Below, in pieces: positions 61,777-64,000 of a stretch of DNA of 64,000 nt (positions within the stretch are counted from its first letter, which is position 1; every line of letters begins with the position of its first letter). Below the pieces are notes generated by a model that worked only from the letters and a program-made list of their open reading frames with translations, made no database searches and had not been told where the DNA came from. Where the stretch lies: assembly GCF_025362475.1 (NCBI RefSeq), contig NZ_JANYGH010000048.1, forward strand, positions 1 through 64,000, read 5' to 3'. The position numbers and the translations under genes were made by a program. Source of the DNA: Mucilaginibacter sp. (lineage in GTDB: Bacteria > Bacteroidota > Bacteroidia > Sphingobacteriales > Sphingobacteriaceae).

Positions 61777-63498
61777 ATGATGATATATAGCTTTAAAATA
61801 AGAAAGAGCAATTACATAACCCTGTTTTTAACCATACTTTTTTTTATAACCACAGGATGTGTACACGGGCAACTGGGGGTTAACAATAGTAACCAATATC
61901 GGAATGGTATGGTGGTTTGCGCTTACCCGGATGCCGCGCAGGTTGGGCTTGATATTTTAAAGAAAGGTGGCAATGCTGTTGATGCCGCAGTAGCGGTGCA
62001 ATTTGCGTTAACAGTAACACATCCGCAAGCGGGCAATATTGGCGGTGGGGGCTTTATGGTTTTCCGTTCAAAAAGCGGCAAAACAAATACCCTGGATTTT
62101 AGGGAAAAAGGACCAGCTGGAGCAAGTGCCAATATGTACCTGGATTCTGCCGGGAATGTAATTCCTGATATGAGCCTGTATACACACCAGGCATCCGGCG
62201 TTCCCGGTTCTGTTGATGGGATGGTTGAGGCACACCGTAAATATGGCAAGCTCAAATGGGCCGATCTTGTACAACCTGCTATTGAACTTGCCCGCAACGG
62301 TTTTAAAATAACAAAACATTTAGCCAGCGACCTCAATCGCACCAAAGCCCAGTTCACAAAATTGAATCCCGGCAAAACCTATTTGATAAAAGATGGGGAT
62401 TGGAACGAAGGCGACGTGTTAGTACAGGAGGATTTGGCCAAAACCTTTGAACTCATCCGCGATAAAGGCAGAGAGGGATTTTATGATGGTATAGTGGCCG
62501 ATGAAATTGTTGCCGAAATGAAAAGCGGCAAAGGATTGATGACAAAGGAAGATCTCAAAAATTACCACTCTGTTTGGCGCAACGCTATTACGGGCAATTA
62601 TAAAGGGTACAAGATAATTACAATGCCGCCGCCATCAAGCGGAGGCATAGCTTTGCTCCAATTGCTGCAATCTGTTGAAAAATATCCTTTAAAAAGGTGG
62701 GGATACAACCAGGATTCAACCGTGCGATTGGTAGTTGAAGCCGAACGCCGGGTTTATGCAGATAGATCCAAATACCTTGGCGATCCTGATTTTTTTAAAG
62801 TGCCGGTTGATAGCCTGCTGAAACCAGCTTATACCGCATCGCGTATGAGCAATTTTAGCTGGGATGCTGCCACACCAAGCACCAGTATACAGCCCGGCAC
62901 CTTTGTAAGTTACGAAAGCGACCAAACAACACACTATTCTATTGTAGATAGGGATGGCAACGCGGTATCAATTACTACCACATTGAACGACAGCTTCGGT
63001 TCCAAAATTTTTGTTAAAGGCGCGGGTTTCCTGCTTAACAATGAAATGGACGACTTTAGCTCCAAACCGGGAGTACCCAATATGTACGGATTGATTGGAG
63101 GCAAGGCCAACAGCATCCAACCCGGTAAACGCATGCTATCATCCATGACACCAACCATTGTTGAAAAAGACGGAAAACTGTTTATGGTGGTTGGTACTCC
63201 CGGCGGCTCAACAATCATTACATCAGTTTTTCAAACCATACTTAATGTAATAGAGTTTAACCAAAGCATGCAACATGCTGTAACTTCAAAACGCTTCCAC
63301 TCACAATGGCTGCCCGATGAGGTAACGGTTGAAAAAGATGCTATTGATAGTGCCACCGTTACAAAACTCCAAGGTAAAGGCTACAAAATAACCACCCACG
63401 GGACCATAGGTCGGGTAGATGCCATTCTAAAAACCCAATGGGGTTATTACGAAGGCGGCGCCGATCCGCGAGGGGATGATACTAAACTGGGGTGGTAG
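61777..63498 (+). CDS. ggt: Gamma-glutamyltransferase
   Basis: This 573-residue protein has an N-terminal export signal (YITLFLTILFFITTGCVHG; the Cys could make it a lipoprotein). It is an Ntn-hydrolase precursor that self-cleaves before Thr384 in DQTTHYSIVDRDGNAVSITT, giving chains of about 383 and 190 residues. Other signatures are GGNAVDAAVAVQFALTVTHP, GNIGGGGFMVFR, and GTPGGSTIITSVFQTILNVI. It transfers or hydrolyses the gamma-glutamyl group of glutathione in the periplasm. Monocistronic. Confidence 0.95.
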   Translation: MMIYSFKIRKSNYITLFLTILFFITTGCVHGQLGVNNSNQYRNGMVVCAYPDAAQVGLDILKKGGNAVDAAVAVQFALTVTHPQAGNIGGGGFMVFRSKSGKTNTLDFREKGPAGASANMYLDSAGNVIPDMSLYTHQASGVPGSVDGMVEAHRKYGKLKWADLVQPAIELARNGFKITKHLASDLNRTKAQFTKLNPGKTYLIKDGDWNEGDVLVQEDLAKTFELIRDKGREGFYDGIVADEIVAEMKSGKGLMTKEDLKNYHSVWRNAITGNYKGYKIITMPPPSSGGIALLQLLQSVEKYPLKRWGYNQDSTVRLVVEAERRVYADRSKYLGDPDFFKVPVDSLLKPAYTASRMSNFSWDAATPSTSIQPGTFVSYESDQTTHYSIVDRDGNAVSITTTLNDSFGSKIFVKGAGFLLNNEMDDFSSKPGVPNMYGLIGGKANSIQPGKRMLSSMTPTIVEKDGKLFMVVGTPGGSTIITSVFQTILNVIEFNQSMQHAVTSKRFHSQWLPDEVTVEKDAIDSATVTKLQGKGYKITTHGTIGRVDAILKTQWGYYEGGADPRGDDTKLGW

Positions 63499-63501
63499 TA
63501 A

Positions 63502-63576
63502 GGCGGTTAGCAGTCGGCAGTTTGCTTAACATCTGTTTTAATAAAAACCGCAAACTGGCAACGGCAAACTGCAAAC
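63502..63576. repeat. Word-repeat hairpin after ggt (GCAGTTTGC type)
   Basis: The arm GGCGGTTAGCAGTCGGCAGTTTGC (63502-63524) is partly complementary to 63550-63576, which repeats the word GGCAAACTG. It begins 4 bp after the ggt stop codon. Confidence 0.55.
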
Positions 63577-63619
63577 TTAAATTTGTGTAATTAACAAGCA
63601 TTTCTTACGTTTGGTATGC

Positions 63620-64000
63620 ATGCATAATAGTGTAAAACACCAGGAAACCATTGATTATTTTTTAAAAATTGTGTGGCAAACCGTTGCCAACAGGTACAAC
63701 CAGTTGGTTACTGAGTTTGGCATCACGCAGTCTATAGGCTACCTGTTAATCAATATCGACGAAAAGGAAGGCACCACTGTATCCCAGGCGGCCGCATTAT
63801 TAGGGCTTAAATCAACCAGTTTATCAAGAATGCTTAGTCAGCTGGAAAAAACAGGACTAATCTATCGGGAATCTAACCAGGGCGATAAACGTTCGGTAAA
63901 GATTTATCTGACAGATGTGGGCAAAGAAAAACGGCACCAGGCACGCGTGGTTGTAAAACAATTTAATAACTACCTTGATGCCCACATCAGCCCGGCAGAT
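63620..64000 (+). CDS. MarR-family transcriptional regulator, N-terminal part (cut by window edge)
   Basis: An open frame of 127 codons runs to the end of the window. The start at 63620 (MHNSVKHQETIDYFLKIVWQ) is used because the ATG at 63616 meets a stop at once. The winged helix is complete: SQAAALLGLKSTSLSRMLSQ is the recognition region and LEKTGLIYRESNQGDKRSVK the wing, as in MarR proteins. These act as dimers, often repressing nearby genes and responding to small ligands. The target cannot be seen here. Confidence 0.88.
   Translation, partial: MHNSVKHQETIDYFLKIVWQTVANRYNQLVTEFGITQSIGYLLINIDEKEGTTVSQAAALLGLKSTSLSRMLSQLEKTGLIYRESNQGDKRSVKIYLTDVGKEKRHQARVVVKQFNNYLDAHISPAD

Overview
The window is a chromosomal stretch from a member of the Bacteroidota, most likely family Sphingobacteriaceae and probably close to Mucilaginibacter or Pedobacter. 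The phylum call rests on several sequence features: a TTG-N19-TAnnTTTG promoter in front of the ribosomal operon, few Shine-Dalgarno sequences, a GldB-type gliding lipoprotein beside nadE, a secreted subtilase ending in a type IX secretion (T9SS) sorting domain, many Bacteroidota-type lipoproteins, and intergenic palindromes typical of this group. The genus is an inference from general resemblance. No tRNA, rRNA, CRISPR array or prophage was seen.

Layout. 1-3.8 kb: the end of a shikimate dehydrogenase gene, then a trio encoding circularly permuted ATP-grasp, alpha-E and transglutaminase proteins. 4-9.5 kb: a thioredoxin-like lipoprotein, an oxidoreductase, a single-domain HUH transposase (RAYT-like) with twin REP-like modules beside it, dnaK, and a GNAT acetyltransferase. 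9.6-25.1 kb: one continuous minus-strand block of 29 genes, the merged S10-spc-alpha ribosomal region (rplC to rplQ, including secY, map, infA, rpmJ and rpoA), with a well-matched promoter in front of rplC. 25.6-34.6 kb: a C45/phospholipase B-like lipoprotein, a TonB-C domain protein, an M1 aminopeptidase behind tandem palindromes, a prephenate dehydrogenase that looks like fungal TYR1, and a small operon ending in a NUDIX hydrolase. 34.7-38.6 kb: a carboxypeptidase-like-domain protein, an orphan antitoxin-like ORF, a PspC/LiaF-like envelope-stress pair and an SDR. 38.8-44.1 kb: an MlaE/MlaF lipid ABC transporter pair, a four-helix-bundle (S23/Avd-like) gene between 49-bp direct repeats, an RlmI-like methyltransferase, a lipoprotein of unknown function and a second Gfo/Idh oxidoreductase. 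44.1-52.8 kb: a frameshifted metallophosphoesterase, a phosphodiesterase/alkaline phosphatase, a GT39 glycosyltransferase, an FtsX/MacB-type permease, a metallo-beta-lactamase-fold enzyme and an outer-membrane-like protein. 53-64 kb: a DUF4349 lipoprotein, gldB and nadE divergently arranged, the T9SS-exported subtilase, a small beta-barrel-like protein, gamma-glutamyltransferase and the start of a MarR regulator.

How the genes work together. The central 15 kb is housekeeping translation and secretion machinery. The rest is mostly envelope and periplasm: lipoproteins, peptidases, lipid transport and phosphatases.

The least explained signals are in the DNA between genes. (1) The RAYT-like gene is followed by two inverted copies of one module. 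Their hairpin stems differ completely in sequence but keep 7-bp pairing and a GCT loop. (2) Many spacers, including several inside the ribosomal operon, carry hairpins whose arms are built of short quasi-periodic words, a different word at each place. (3) A four-helix-bundle gene sits between two copies of one such element. Promoter, operator and terminator calls were made by eye and are inferences.
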